64,000 nt of DNA, taken from Rotaria socialis (taxonomy: Eukaryota > Rotifera > Eurotatoria > Philodinida > Philodinidae). Under the pieces are notes generated by a model. The model did no database searches. It saw only the letters and a program-made list of their open reading frames with translations, and was not told the origin of the DNA. The translations under genes were made by a program, and so were the position numbers. The stretch lies in the NCBI GenBank assembly GCA_905331475.1, contig CAJNYU010002277.1, positions 34,882-98,881 on the forward strand, read 5' to 3'. Shown here one piece after another: positions 43,013 to 55,477 of this stretch. The stretch's first letter is position 1. Every line of letters starts with the position of its first letter.

Positions 43013-44898
43013 CTCTTCGATTTGTGCCATATATTACTTATGTTAACTTGTATTCGAAATTTGAGTAGTTTCTCATTTATTTTCTCTCTCTCCCATTGAA
43101 ATCTCTATAAATAAATGTGAAAGTACCTATCTAAACTGATTGCTATGCGCGTACAACAAGAGCATATAACGTGGTGGTTGCCGAAAAGTTATACTGCTGA
43201 TTGATTTACCGGGACCAAATGATTTAAGTTTATTAATTAATTATGTAGAAGATAAGTACTTTACTACTGCAAAGAAACAAGGGATCATGCGAAACTGCCC
43301 GTTGAGTTTAACTTTACGCAAGTCTAGCAATCAGACAGAACGGAATTTTCCTTAATTCAATACAACTAGCTAATAGGTTACGACTTTGGTTACGCGGAAG
43401 ATATTACGAACAAGAGATTGATCGATAATATTTATTGACCAAGACGCCTGCATTCTCAACTATTGTTTATTTCAATGTGGATTCGATTCACATGGTTGAG
43501 GAAGTGAATATTGTCTTTGTGCTCTTAATTAAGTGCTCTTAGTTGAGGTTTCTCTGCTCACAACTTGTTTACACAGACAGGTAACATGTAATACTGGCCA
43601 ATTAAAACATCTTTTAGGTGAAAAATTGCTCAGAACAATAGTTGAGAACTTGGAATGAACAATTTCCCATGTGGTATCATTTGAAATCGTTCTACTTTTC
43701 GTGGTACTGTATCATTTACGACTTCATTCAACATTCCATTTTTCTGTTACGCGATCGACACTGAAAAGTACAAACTAAGAATAAGTACGACTTGCGTTAC
43801 ACACGCCCGTATTCATCTAAGGCCTCTAGTAAATTTGGAACAGTAGTTTTTATATGCGTTGACGCAAATTATATTGCTGGTGAAAAAATATAATAATTCC
43901 TTCAAAAAGAAAAAGAAGGCATGCCTTTTATCTAATCAAAAATGAATCTTTCTTTATTTGTCATGCATCACATAAGAATTATGATTCTAGTGAAATGTTA
44001 ATCGAGTTCTTCACGATAGTCTCTTACATACTCGATCATTTCTATTAAAAGATTTTTGTAGTAAATTTATCGACTCCAAGAATTAAAATTCAGATTTTCT
44101 GCTATCAATACAAAATAAATACGAGATACCGCGTTTTTCTCCCATGATTATTTTTTTATCTTCTGTTTATTCATTGTTTTCCAGCGACAATTGAGAGCTT
44201 GGTTATTTTCATCATAGTTCAAAATAAGAATAAGTGAGATGGAAAGCTCTTGAAGGTTTTGTTTCCATATTGGTGTGAGATCTACTCAAAAAATATTCAG
44301 TCCACCATGTATTAAATATTTCTTTGTATTGTATCGGCTGTAACATACAGTTGCACGATAGGGTTAAGTTAAGAAGAATGGAAAGTGATGTTTGCTAGTA
44401 TCCGCTTCAAATTTCAAAGCCACTAAGAGAAAAAGGAAATAGTTTACGTGAAAAATTAACATTAATTTTTTAAATCACATATTATTTTCGATGATTCAGG
44501 TTAAGAATGACATAAAAGATAATGAAAGTTCTATTACCATATGTATTGACACTAGCAAATCATATGTCTTATCTGGACAGAAATATCTATCAATTTACAT
44601 GATAGTATTCATTGAAACATCTAGTACTTAGGGAGCGTTCGAAATCTTTTTTTTTATTTCTCTAAACAATTATTTGTATCTCTCGTAATACTCTTCTATT
44701 AAAGAAAATGATTATACGAATTCTGTTTATTTCAATTATTCGTTACAGTAGCCAAGATCTGTCTAAGTGAAATATTTGCCGTAAAAGTTTTTGAAATATG
44801 ATTTAATTTTTCTGACGTAGTCAAACTTTCGTAGGCTCTTAACATGACGGAAGACTTTGATGACTCATGCATTATCTTACACGTATTAAATGTGTATT

Positions 44899-45027
44899 CC
44901 CCAGTCAGACGAGCAACGAAAAATAACGCGTAAAAACGAATAAAAATCGCACATTTTTGCGATTTTACTTTCGTTAAAAATTCTACGCATTTTTACGCGT
45001 TATTTTTCGTTGCTCGTCTGACTGGGG
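44899..45027. mobile_element. Near-perfect hairpin MITE (129 bp)
   Basis: It starts CCCCAGTCAGACGAGCAACG and ends with the exact complement. The arms of about 40-45 bp also share AAAAATAACGCGTAAAAA. The inner part is a second, imperfect stem (AAAAATCGCA/TGCGATTTT). It was inserted just upstream of the gene 6 palindromic motif, and the motif-flanking CGCTGATAG block seen in other copies is not present here. Confidence 0.85.
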
Positions 45028-45040
45028 GTTATTTTCTTAC

Positions 45041-45056
45041 GTGACCGTCGTCACAC
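45041..45056. promoter_or_regulatory. Palindromic upstream motif, array gene 6
   Basis: GTGACCGTCGTCACAC lies 201 bp before the ATG and only 13 bp from the hairpin MITE. The halves GTGAC/GTCAC are inverted. GTATATATATACG near 45171 is TATA-like. Confidence 0.45.
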
Positions 45057-45241
45057 GTTTTTATTCCGACACGATAGAAAGGTTAGAATGAATAATATCG
45101 ACTGAAACAACGATGAACTATTGTGCTTTCTATTTTTTGTTCTTCTTTCTTTCCATCTTCTTTCGTCTTCGTATATATATACGTGTACGTTAAGTTTCAT
45201 ATCTGTGTATTCTAAACGTTAAAGCGAGTCATATTGCTGGC

Positions 45242-46616
45242 ATGCAATACGCGCAAAACAACGAAAAAATTGTTGTGATGGGTAATCCTTACGTGCCTGT
45301 TTCTCAGCTATTGTCATTAGCTGACGATCCTGAAATACGACGAACTCGTAAAAATCTTCGAATTCTACTTGGTGTGCTTCTCGTAAGTTCTTCTTTTTTT
45401 ACGAAGATCAATTTTTTCGATTTGGAATAAATTAACTTAATTCAAATTGAAAGTCAAAATTTCCAATCATAAATTATATGCATTCAACCAATCTATTTTT
45501 AGGTTCTAACTGTACTTGGTACAATTAGTTCGATAACTGGCAATGGAATTGTGAATAATTCCAAATATTCTTCACGTGGTACTGAAATTGCTCAATCCAT
45601 TATTTCAGTTTTATTCCTCAGCTTTGGATATTTGGCTGCTCAACGTTACTCTAAAATAGGTTTACGAGTGGTATGTACTAATTGAAATCTCTTGTTTCTA
45701 TATCATCGTTCTGAAAGCTACATATTCCTTTGCGAAAATTTCCCTAATGAACTAAATATATGAGGGTGAAAAATCCTTTTGACGAGAAAGTTGGATGTTA
45801 AATCGCTTAATTACAAACTGAGCAAAGTCGAATCGGATTCTAGCTAAATAATATGAACGGTTAATAACGAATAAATTGCGTCTGAGGTTTAATTAAATTA
45901 CTAGTTCAAAAAGATTTTTCACAAACATAAGACTATGTATTTTAACAGTCGATTGGCTTGCCAATTTTCAACTTGGTTCGCAGCCACCTGTATTGAAATA
46001 TTTATCTGTTGTTCTTGGTCTATTTGTTGTGAAAATAATTTGAGGACAATCTTCTATCGCATCCAAAAGGGAACGAAGGTGAAATTTTACTTTCAATATA
46101 TAATCAACAAATTTCGTATTTTTTGTTACATTGAACTAAAAATACAGTCGGATGTAATTTTTTCCTGGCGGACACCTATTGGTATATGACAGTTGCTTCA
46201 ATAGAAATAAGATAAACTACTCGATTAATACTCAATAGGATATTTTGTATTAAAAATTTCTATTTTTAGTTTGCTTGGCTAAACATTATTGAATTGGTTA
46301 TTATGGGTATTGTTCTAGCGATTCTCGTCATTTGCGGTTTAGTAGTTGTACGTGCCGCAAGCTCGGCTGCTAATGGTGAGCAGAAAGGTATTCTGGTTCT
46401 ATCAATAGTTGTTGTCGTTGTGATTATTGCTGTCATCATAGGTCTTATTCTTCAAGTAAGTCTTTTATTTATTTTGCTTCTAATCATTTTCATTATTATT
46501 TCGCATTGTAGGTTATAATTGTAAAGATGAGTTTCAAATTGGCAAGACTTATTGAAGCGAAAGAGTCTTTATTTTTTTCAACAAATCTAGCTGTTTGATT
46601 TGTTTCATATATTAAC
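45242..46616 (+). CDS. Array gene 6: four-transmembrane protein, altered C-terminus
   Basis: Exons 45242-45382, 45503-45670, 46270-46455 and 46512-46616, phase 0, give about 199 residues. The N-tail MQYAQNNEKIVVMGNPYVPV precedes DDPEIRRTRKNLRILLGVLL, then TM1 VLTVLGTISSITGN, the loop NNSKYSSRG, TM2, RYSKIGLRV, FAWLNIIELVIMG in TM3, the loop AANGEQKG and TM4. In exon 4 a one-base insertion in GAAGCGAAAAGAGTC (the sisters read GAAGCGAAAAAGTC) shifts the frame after LARLIEAK. The usual S-L-x-x-Q-Q-I ending is replaced by a longer hydrophobic/Cys tail (RVFIFFNKSSCLICFIY). This is either tolerated variation or the first step of decay. Intron 1 is the shortest of the family (120 bp). Confidence 0.82.
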
Positions 46617-48572
46617 TTGTTTTCGAAATTTATGTAGTCTTTCTTTTGCTGCTTGAAATCTCCATAAATAAATGTGAAAGTGCTTATCAAAACCGATGGT
46701 TATACTGTCCATTGATTTACCAGGCAAAAATGATTTGTGTCTGCTACTAAAGAGAAGCAAGTACTCGTACAAAAATTACCTATGGACTTGCATTTGGTTC
46801 CTATGAAGTTATTCTATAGAACTTTTGATGTTTTCGATTTGAAGATCCGCAAGATGAAGGGAAACATTCATATACGGCTTAGTTTTCTTCTTCAATCGTC
46901 TGTAAAATTAGATGATGCAGTGTCACATGATTGAACAACAGGTTGATCAATGATATTTATTTTTACGCCGTCTAAATTCTAAAATAATGTTTGAATTAGT
47001 ATATATTCGTTTGTTCAGTTCACATTGTTCTGTCTCGTTTGGTGGTATTAGTTGATATTTTATCTGCATAAAATTCGAGTACAAAGATAGATAATGAATG
47101 ATATGAGCTATTTACAACATAGATAGGACAAAAACTTGCTCCTAACATAGTTAATATTTCATTTTCGTTATGTTCATTACCAAAATGTCCAATTTCAACG
47201 GTTGATTGTGAACAATTTTGCTTTTCATAACATGTGAAATCTTTCAAATTTTCATAGCACTGTATCATTTACGACTTCATTCACCGATTCAGTTATTTTC
47301 TAGGCGATAGATAATAACAAAAACCAAGAAAGAGTGCGTCTCGTGGTGCACATAGTTGAAATTCATACTTTCACTCCTGTGCTCATTTCACCGCTCGAAA
47401 ATCAATCATTGAAGCCGGAAAAATTCTAAACAACACTCTGCTATCTGAGTTGATGATAGCGGTGAAATCTTAATGACTTTCATACCTTTACTATCCTACA
47501 TATTCGTTTCCTATTTATATGTAATTTATTCAAAAAGTGATGCAATTGAGATAAAAGGCCTAGTTGAACTGTTGTTTTTCTGTGCTTGCCGAACACTGAC
47601 CTAAAGATGTGTCTATATCACATGAATTTGTTTGCATAGAAGAGAACTTGAATACTCGCATGAGTTGTCTGAAACTTTACTTGGCCAACTTATATACAAG
47701 AAAAAAATCCTCCTCATTACCAGTGATGACATTTGAGACTAATGATCATGTCGATTTCCTTCTTTTTGAATTGTAAAGTTTTATTACAAATTAATGATTC
47801 GAATATAAAACTAATGATAAAAGAGCAAAATGCACATATGAAAGATAATTAGAACTGATTTCATTCGGCCCAACTGTCGTTCTTGTCATTGTGACACCGG
47901 GCAGGATTCATTGAAGTATTGCTATTGTTAGCGTGTGATTGATAGGAACTTTTGTTACTAATCTGTGTAGCTCGTAGTGTTTTCGGCGTGTGCTCATGTT
48001 TTTTTTCTATCATATAGATTCTTCTGCAGCTTCCTATGTCTGTTTAGATGCTTTTACGAAAATTTACAAACTAATAGAGACTTTCAGTAACTATCACCTC
48101 CTGCTGCTCGATCACTACGCATCTTTACAATTTTTTTCTTTTCTGAACAAATAGTCGTTACCCATTGTCTGATACACCAAATTGATTGTTTCTCGTGATT
48201 TGTTTTCATAGTAGTCGTGATAATTTAACTAGTTATAGTATTGACTAGTGCCTGCGTATGATGTCCTCTATATGTTCAACAATTGAAGTTTTAAAAAGAC
48301 CTCAAGATCTGTCCATATTACATGAATGAAAAAAACGTTTCATTGGTAAAGTATATAATCTTGGTCAACTATTCAAAGTATTAAACCGTAGATGCATGAA
48401 CGAGAAAAATATTCACTTCAATTTTATGTTACAACTGAAAGGTGAAGATAGAACGCAAGAGACAGCGACTATTTTTTCCTTTTATCATTGTTCAGATCGT
48501 AAGAAAAGTTGATGTCCAATAGGCCAAGTTTCATTTTTCTTTATTCTAAACGTTAGAAAGCATATCATCGAC
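46617..48572. repeat. Array spacer between genes 6 and 7
   Basis: The 3' UTR with CTCCATAAATAAATGTGAAA (near 46660) and a section (46680-47290) related to 43200-43740 (TAGCACTGTATCATTTACGA, 47256, versus GGTACTGTATCATTTACGAC, 43702). Unrelated AT-rich sequence follows to the gene 7 promoter. The palindromic motif was not found here. Confidence 0.5.
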
Positions 48573-51462
48573 ATGCAGTACGCGCAAGAGAATGAAAAAG
48601 TTGCTACGATAGCTAGTTCTGGCATCATGATTTCTCAACCGTTGCCGTTGAATAAAGATCTTGAAATACGGCTAACTCGTATAATTCTTCTAATTATGCT
48701 TGGTGTGTCTGTCGCAAGTTCGTCTCTTCTTATAATTACCATAAGGCGCCCATGTTTATCGACTAACCATTTACAAACATCCGGTTTTGCTCACTAAATA
48801 TGTTGAAGATCAACATTTTTGATTCAAAATAAAAGAACTTAATCTACATGATTCTCAGTTGAGCCATATTGAGGTACCAAATATGAGAATAGACTATATA
48901 TGACATTTTTTTTATTTGTTAAATAGAGTAAACGTTTCGTTTCTCTCTGAATCAAGCGAACCCTTTTCTATTGCATTGATTTCAATTGCATCCATAAACA
49001 ATCCCAGGGTTAACCTGCCCGATAGAAATGCATCGCTCTGAAATCTTGCCTTGCCAATGTTAACAACTATAGAGAATTGAATAATCATCACTAAGTATTT
49101 TTTAGCTGCATTTAATATTTAATACGGTGCGAAGCACAGCATTCATGGTGTCCGTCGCGAGCTTTTTTTTAACTTGAGATACGCATAAAAAGTTGTCGTA
49201 AAGTGACGCGATGATCTAGATAACCGTGAATGATAAAAAAAAACATTCGAACGGAAGGTGAGAGTATCGAGATGGAACTTATTCCAACTGTTTTTCCGAT
49301 TTTAAATAGTACGTTTAGTTTACCTAAGAATAGCGTTGCAAAATGACGATTTTGAACGTTTGAAATTTCCGAGATAATTAAACTGACACCATCAAGTGGT
49401 CTTAGCCAATAGTCTATTAATTCACATCTGATCTAAGGTAATGAATCATGAAGAATATAGTATATACAATCAAAATCGTTGTCAATAATTATAATGATAC
49501 GCACGAATACCGTTTTCTTATTGATGATTACGATTATAGTTACTTTATTAGTTAGAGAATCTGATGGGCTGACGAGAGACAAAACATTTTTTGTTTAAAT
49601 TTTGAACAAATGAAAAAGTTAAGTATTAAAGGAGAAAAACTAAATTTAAATAGAAACAGTAATATCTTGTAATGAATTGTAAATTTTATTATTTCTTTCT
49701 AACTTGAGTGCGCATAAAAAATTCTCGTTAAGTGACGCGATGATCTACAGAACCGTAAATGATAGAAAATCCATTCAAACTACATATGAAAGTTTCGAGA
49801 TCGAACTTGTTACATTTTTTTTCAAATTTTCAATACTAAGTTTCGTTCGCCTAAAAATATCATTAAAAAATGATGATTTTGTAAGTTTTTTATCGTTAGA
49901 GAGTTTCAAGATAATAAAAAAGATGTCATCAAGCAATAGTAGTCAATAGTCTATTTCTTCGCATTTGATATTGGATAGTGAATCATCGAAATAATTTAAT
50001 GTTCAATCAAAAGCATTCTCTAGGATTATTGTGATAATCACGAAAAAAACGTTTTCTCAGCAATGAATTCTATTACGATTATTTGAGAACTAAAAAGAAA
50101 TGTAATGATTTTTTGTTTTTTATTACAACTGCTGAAGACAGGAAAATGTGTATATTCCAAGCGAATATGAAACGAATCAGGTCAAAACGATGTCTAATTA
50201 ATTTTAAGATTGCTTGTTCCTTTTCCGTTAAATTTTTTATTTTCTCGTGTACTCGATTCGTGCTTCGCACCGCATTTTGTACACGAGTGAAACTCGAATA
50301 CCATCTAGTTTTATTTCTCAATTACATTATCACTTGTATAGTAACAACTATAGCTGATCGGGATTAATATTATAATATTCAAAGAAGATTTATACAAAAA
50401 TTCATTCGAAAACTACGCATAACAATGCAGGACAACCGCACCTTCCTGTCCTATTCTCATCTCTGCTAGACACCGAGCGCAATTTTACTCAATCGCTCAT
50501 ATACATTCGAAAAACAAGTATTTATCGATATGATACACGTATTATCATTTTAGGGAGCGGCTGTACTTGGTGTACTTGGTGCAATTGCTTCTATTGCCAG
50601 CAATGACGTTCAATATGGTTCTAAATACTCAATACGCCAAACTGGCATTGGTCAATCTCTTATCTCACTGTTGTTATACAGCTTTGGATATGTAGTCGCT
50701 TATCGATATTCTCAAACAGGCTTACGAGTGGTATGTAGGAACTCTGGAGTGTTTGTCATGTATCAATAGCGTTGCCAGAAATCTATGCTTACTTTTTCGA
50801 AAATTTTGTTCGGACGAAGTAGGATCTATAATCCATTAATCAGTTACTTGATATAGCTCTTGCCTAATGAAAAGTAAAGAGTAAATATTATCGTCACCCA
50901 TATCTAGATTAAGTAAAGTCGAATTCGAATTCGAATTGAATTGAAAAGATTTTCATGGGATTAAACGTTATCGTCTCTCTACATGTAAAATGTGAAAATG
51001 AATTTTCTTCTATTTCAAGATTCCAGGTAAATAAAATGCACGTTTGAAAACAAAAAAAAACTGCCGCTTTATTTCAAGTAAATTGTTAGACGAGCTAAGA
51101 AAACAGTAAGATACTTGCATTGAACCATTTCCATTTTGCTTTTAGTTTGCTTGGATAAACATATTTGCATTGGCTAGTGCGGGTATTGGTCTAGTAGTTC
51201 GTATGATTTTCGGTTTCCTAGTGTTAACTACTCCAACTTCAACTGATCATGGCCAGTTGATTCTGGCTAGCTAATCAGTATTTCTCTTCTTTGTGGTTAT
51301 TATTATCATTGCATGTTTTGTTTATCAAGTAAGACTTTTATTTCTGGTGTTTCTAATTATTCTCATTCTTGTTTCGCATTGTAGATTGTGATTATAAAGC
51401 ATGCGTTCAAATTGGCAAGACTTATTGAAGCGAAAAAGTCTTTATTTTTTCAGCAAATCTAA
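48573..51462 (+). pseudogene. Array gene 7: damaged four-transmembrane gene
   Basis: Exons 48573-48713, 50554-50730, 51146-51328 and 51385-51462 can be aligned to the sisters. Exon 1 (MQYAQENEKVATIASSGIMI, then LEIRLTRIILLIMLGVSV) is followed by GCAAGT where all sisters have GTAAGT, so the donor is GC. Intron 1 is 1840 bp instead of 120-415 because of an insertion with internal duplication. Exon 2 encodes GAAVLGVLGAIASIASN and TM2 GQSLISLLLYSFGYVVAYRY. Exon 3 opens FAWI but has an in-frame TAA after GQLILAS, before TM4. Exon 4 is intact (FKLARLIEAKKSLFFQQI). A product would stop at three membrane helices. Probably a recent pseudogene. Confidence 0.75.
48850..50500. mobile_element. Insertion in intron 1 of array gene 7, with two ~0.4-kb direct repeats
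   Basis: Two direct copies, about 49168-49560 and 49700-50095, share AACTTGAG, CGCATAAAAA, AAGTGACGCGATGATCTA and GTGAATCAT-type blocks throughout at perhaps 65-70% identity by eye. They are flanked by inverted CGGTGCGAAGCAC (near 49124) and GTGCTTCGCACCG (near 50260). No coding sequence is recognised. The layout suggests a non-autonomous transposon with an internal tandem duplication. Confidence 0.6.
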
Positions 51463-53486
51463 CTGTGGAGTTGGTATCATACATTAATCGTGTTAACGTG
51501 CATTCGACATTTGTGTAGTTTTTATTTACTCGCTTTCTGTCTCCTTGGGATCTCTATAAATAAATACGAAGGTGCTTATGTAAACCAATAGCTTTATCCC
51601 TACAACAATTATGCATAATTAGGTGAGTGTCGAGAAGTTTTCCTGCCCATCGATTTAGCGAAAACAAATGTTTTATGTTTGCTACTGGACTGCAGCAGAA
51701 CACGAACCCATGCTGAAACTACTGATTGGGTTCAACTTGATGTGTACGTAGTAGAAGTAATTCTTTAAATTTCGGTAATTGAAAATATTTTTCGAATAGT
51801 TTACGATTTTGGACACCAGGAAGATGAAACAAGACATTGATATTCATCTATTTTTCCTCCTTATATCCCATTTAAAATCAGATGAGACGATTCATGGCAC
51901 ACACCTCACGTACACAGACAGGTAATGTATAATTTCGGTCAGTTATAACATGGATTATGTGAAAAAATTTTAGCGAACGTAATTAATATTTCATTTTTGT
52001 TGTGTTCATTGAGTTCAATGTCTAATGTTAACGTGTTTTTGCGTGTAGAAGAATCGAACCATAAAAAAGATTTCTATCGAACAATTTCAATTCTTGAATC
52101 ATCAGAAATTTTTTTCGAAAAATCCGATCAGCCGTTTAGAATCTCCGTTTATAAATAGCTTAGCTGATAACGCTACATAATAATGATGATTCTAGTGAAA
52201 TTTTCATCGAATTCGTGACGATAGTCTTTTACATACTCTCTTATTTCGATTACATGATTTCTGTGTTATTATGATCGATCGAGAGAATTAAAATTTTGAT
52301 GTTCAGTAGTGAATACGAATTGCAAAGGGAATAACATATTTCTGTTCATCTGTGTATTCATTGTATGGTAATGCCAATTGAAAACGTGATTATACAGGCA
52401 TCAATGAGAATGCGAGCTCTCATAGATTTATTTCCTATTTGTATAAAAATCAGTTAAAAATATCTCTAATCAAAAATGCGTATATCTTCTTATGCATTAG
52501 AGAACATTTAGAAGGATAATAAAAAGAATATTCTGTTGTATTATGTCGGTTCAATCATATGATTGACAGATAGAATAGAATAAAATCAGATATACAATTC
52601 ACTCGGCAAGAGGAAATTTGATAATTATCAACTTCAAAATACAATGCCATAAAGTGAAAAAGTAACTTTCATTGTGAAATAGAAGATACTTGCACGGCGT
52701 ACTTCTTCGCTAAACAAAGCACGCAAACAATCCATACTTATCAACTTATTCTGCATCCACTTAAATCATTTTTCATATTTATAGCCTGAAGATCAACTTT
52801 TTGAAAATATATTATAATCTAGGATGTGTGGGGTGAAGTGTAAGATTATTAAGCTATATTACCATACCGATAAAAGCAAACAAACTGTAGACCTTATGTA
52901 GACAGAGATATCTATCAATGGTTCGAAGTACATTGCATAAAATAATTTTCTTTCGTTCTGCTCTCAATGTAAGTATACTATCTAGCTCTTGTAATTTTTC
53001 TACTGATATAAATCCACCGATGCCCTGGAGAGCATGATAATTTCTAGCGCATTAAATGTTTAGATAATAGTGCTCATTAAAACATCGAGGGTTTGGAGAG
53101 TTTTGGCTAATTAAGAATTTGGAAATACGAACGTGTAAAGTCTATTCTATAGAACTACTTTGGAAGAAATTTTCTTTTTTTTCTTTTGATTGAGTGAAAC
53201 TTTAGTCGGTTCTAAAAATATCGAAAGATTCTGATTACTCGAACATTCTTTTACATACATCAGCGGTGTGTTCTGTTTGTTTTTCTCTTCTTCCGCTGAT
53301 AGTTGTGTTCTAACGAGATCGTCATCGACCGATCTCATTGCTTCTCGACAGAATAGAAAAATACTGGCTAGAAAAAGGAGAAAAAACTAGTTTGTCGTCT
53401 ATTTTATTGCTTTCTTTCGCATCTTCTCTCTTATTACTATTCACGTTATTTTTTTTATTCTGAAGAGCAAAGCGCACATAGTAGAA
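51463..53486. repeat. Array spacer between genes 7 and 8
   Basis: The 3' UTR (CTCTATAAATAAATACGAAG near 51552) and related spacer (51600-52000 resembles 55000-55200: GAAGATGAAACAAGACATT near 51821, GCAAGATGAAACAAGACATT at 55128) run to the gene 8 promoter. No gene is seen. Confidence 0.5.
53315..53330. promoter_or_regulatory. Upstream motif, array gene 8 (diverged palindrome)
   Basis: GAGATCGTCATCGACC follows CGCTGATAGTTGTGTTCTAA, 172 bp before the ATG. One half is mutated compared with genes 4-6. Confidence 0.35.
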
Positions 53487-54783
53487 ATGCAATACGCGCA
53501 AGGCAGCGAAAAAGTCGTTTTGACTACCAGTCCTTACATGCCTGTTTCGCAACCGCTGTCGTTGAATGAAGATCCTGAAATACGACGAACTCGCAAAGTT
53601 CTATTGATTATAGTAGGCGTATGTCTCGTAAGTGTTTCAATTTTTATGACTATCAAAGCACACCAAAATTTATCGATTAATCTTTTACAAACATTTTCTT
53701 ATACTTAATAAGCGTGCTGAAAGCATGTGATGGGATTATTATTATAACGCATTTTATATTAATCTAAAATTCATTCAATTTAAAATAGAATATCTTAATC
53801 AAAATCGATTTATAAAACGAATTAATATTTTAGGGTCTGGCCGTACTTGGTGTAGTTAGTTCGATTGTCGGAAGTGAAGCTCCAAGTAATACTCAGTACT
53901 CAACACGCGGTGCACAAAGTGGCCAATCACTTATTTCAGTTATTTTTCTTAGCTTTGGATGCTTAGTCGCTTATAGATATTCTCCAACAGGTTTAAAAGT
54001 GGTATGTAATAACTCTGATATGTTTGTCATGTATCTATAGCCTTGTTAGAAAGTTATGCTTTGTTTTTCGAAAATTTTACTAACAAATTAAATCTGCAAA
54101 TGTAAAGAGTAAATATTATCGGCGCACATATCGAGATTAAGCAAAGTCGAATTGGAATTGAAATCCATGGAAAAGATTTTCATCAGATTAAACATTATCA
54201 GATCTGTAGATGAAAAAAAATTTTCTTCTATTTCGAGATTCGTTTGTATTTATATGAAATGAAAGCATACATGATCCACCAGCGTTTCGAATATTTTTTC
54301 ACTCGATATATTTCTCTGTCGTTCTTAGTTAGTTGTGATAATTTACTGTAAATACAGCCGGAAATCTTTTTTCTAGACGTATATATATATCTACATGATA
54401 TTTGCACATAAACAAATAAAATAAAACATTTGCATTGAAACATATTACTATTTCCTTTCGTTTTAGTTTGCTTGGTTAAATGTAGTTGGATTGGTTATTT
54501 TGGGTATTGGCGTAATCGTTTGTATCTTCTTCGGTTTCGTATCTTTAACTGTTGTGGCCTCAGCTGCCAATGACCGTGGTCAGGGTATTCAGGTTGGTGT
54601 ATCAATAATGGTTCTCTTATTTGTGACTATTATTCTCATCGCAGCTTTTATTCTTCAAGTAAGTCTTTTATTTCTAATTATTCTCATTACTACTTCGTAT
54701 TGTAGATTGTGATTATGAAGCTTGCTTTCAAATTGGCAAGACTTATCGAAGCTAAAAAGTCTTTACCTCATCAACAAATCTAA
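53487..54783 (+). CDS. Array gene 8: four-transmembrane protein
   Basis: Exons 53487-53627, 53834-54001, 54467-54658 and 54706-54783, phase 0, give 192 residues. The N-tail MQYAQGSEKVVLTTSPYMPV precedes NEDPEIRRTRKVLLIIVGVC, then TM1 GLAVLGVVSSIVG, the loop SNTQYSTRG, TM2 LISVIFLSFGCLVAYRYS, FAWLNVVGLVILG in TM3, the loop AANDRGQG, TM4 and the tail FKLARLIEAKKSLPHQQI. It is intact. Exon 2 begins with Gly, as in genes 7 and 9, whereas genes 4-6 have Val, which marks two subgroups. Confidence 0.87.
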
Positions 54784-55207
54784 TATTTTGGTGAATTTCA
54801 TATAATAATCATATTAACTTGTACTAAAATTTCTCATTTATTCTCTCTGCTGTTCGGAAGCTCTGTAAATAAATCTCAATGTGTTTATTTTAACCAATAG
54901 TTTTACGTATACATCAATCATACAGAATCCGATGATTGTTAAGAAACTACATTTTCGATCAATATACCGCGAACAAATGATTTATGTTTACTACTTGAGA
55001 AAAACGAGAAATCATACTGAAACTACACGTTGACGTTCATCTTGTACCTACGCAGTTATTATACAGAACTTTTGAAGTTTCTGTTATTGAAAATATCTTT
55101 CGGATAAAGTACGATTTTGGATACTGGCAAGATGAAACAAGACATTCATATCCGTCTTAATATTCTCCTTCTATATTAAATAAAATCAGATTGATGTATC
55201 TAACGAG
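54784..55207. other. Array spacer after gene 8
   Basis: The 3' UTR of gene 8 (CTCTGTAAATAAATCTCAAT near 54861), then family spacer up to the hAT insertion. Confidence 0.5.
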
Positions 55208-55477
55208 CAGTGTTCCTCATGAAAGAGTGTACCCAGCAAAAACAAAGTGTACCGAGCCCTAATGAAATAAGATTTGCACACTGAAGATAAAAAATAGTGC
55301 GTACAGTACAGTGTACCCGCTGGATTTCCTTTTTACAAAGTAACTTTTACGAAAATTTGCATGCCTTTATGATTAAAAGGAATATATTTATTGAATGTGA
55401 TCAAAACTTTGTGTTTCATCCAATAGAAAAAAAGGTAGAGGCATCGTAACATTGTCTATGTTTCATATAACTTAGTA

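Larger units (their letters stand above)
43013..45241. repeat. Array spacer between genes 5 and 6
   Basis: The 3' UTR with CTCTATAAATAAATGTGAAA (near 43108), a 0.6-kb section (43200-43800) whose relatives I see after gene 6 (46680-47290), and the spacer block (43820-44640) related to 37038-37650. A MITE sits at 44899-45027. No gene is seen. Confidence 0.55.

Noticed and set aside
46496-47268. Minus-strand frames around the end of array gene 6
   Set aside because: They are antisense to exon 4 and spacer, with no domain and no counterpart in sister units.
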